Positions 13,100 through 13,145 of a DNA stretch of 13,145 nucleotides are shown here, piece by piece. Made by a program: the position numbers and the translations under genes. How positions within the stretch are numbered: position 1 is the stretch's first letter; each line of letters opens with the position of its first letter. Source of the DNA: Oscillospiraceae bacterium (lineage in GTDB: Bacteria; Bacillota; Clostridia; Oscillospirales; Oscillospiraceae); NCBI GenBank assembly GCA_016297855.1, contig JAEDFW010000046.1, positions 1-13,145 of the forward strand. The letters are read 5' to 3'. The notes beneath the pieces were generated by a model that searched no databases, was not told the origin of the DNA, and saw nothing but the letters and a program-made list of their open reading frames with translations.

Positions 13100-13145
13100 T
13101 TAATCAATGGGAATCGAATCTACAAAGACATTGACGGCCCGCACC
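13100..13145 (-). CDS. Asp23/YloU-family protein, C-terminal fragment (gene runs off the window)
   Basis: The last 14 codons read VRAVNVFVDSIPID before TAA, cut off by the window edge. The xVNVxVxxI/V pattern at the very C-terminus is typical of Asp23/Gls24 (YloU) proteins, which lie directly upstream of fakA in many Bacillota. With only 14 residues the call rests largely on context. The stop is 35 nt before the fakA start, so the two are probably one operon. Confidence 0.7.
   Translation of the reverse strand, partial: VRAVNVFVDSIPID

Noticed and set aside
1..13145. CRISPR arrays, insertion sequences, tRNA or rRNA genes
   Set aside because: No regularly spaced repeats, transposase motifs, terminal inverted repeats or RNA gene signatures were seen; the coding content is ordinary core genome.

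Overview
The window looks like the chromosome of a GC-rich, Gram-positive, endospore-lineage Clostridia member (Bacillota; the gene set would fit an Oscillospiraceae- or Ruminococcaceae-type anaerobe). The reasons are strong GGAGG ribosome binding sites, near-consensus sigma-A promoters, the spore-maturation pair spmA-spmB, an AbrB regulator with the clostridial Cys4 tail, and an asp23-fakA pair. The species is inferred, not shown.

Positions 14-8257 (minus strand) form one compact aromatic amino acid operon. In transcription order it reads: sigma-A promoter, Phe/Tyr leader peptide, attenuator, aroF, tyrA, aroB, aroA, aroC, pheA, aroE-aroK fusion, aroQ. Together these genes encode all seven steps from PEP plus erythrose-4-phosphate to chorismate. 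They also encode chorismate mutase, prephenate dehydratase and prephenate dehydrogenase, so the products are phenylpyruvate and 4-hydroxyphenylpyruvate. No trp gene and no aminotransferase are present. The genes overlap by 1 to 20 nt or are 2 nt apart, mostly by ATGA/GTGA overlaps, which implies translational coupling.

The most interesting element is the roughly 190-nt leader of this operon. It encodes a 17-residue peptide with three Phe and three Tyr codons and no Trp. The RNA can fold into mutually exclusive 1:2, 2:3 (antiterminator) and 3:4 (terminator) hairpins with the layout of the E. coli trp/phe attenuators. The codon content matches the two branch products of the operon. Ribosome-mediated attenuation is classically described in Proteobacteria and Actinobacteria, while Bacillota usually use T-boxes or TRAP, and I see no T-box here.

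Positions 8317-9724 (plus strand) are read divergently from their own near-consensus promoter. They hold a 48-residue single-pass membrane peptide, then a zinc-ribbon/membrane-anchored protein with a C-terminal YARHG domain, then a strong terminator. Positions 9822-10909 (minus) hold spmA-spmB. Positions 11080-11322 (plus) hold an abrB-type regulator, followed by a terminator shared with the convergent gene beyond it. Positions 11406-13064 (minus) hold fakA, the kinase subunit that activates exogenous fatty acids. The last 46 bases hold the C-terminus of an Asp23/YloU protein just upstream of it.
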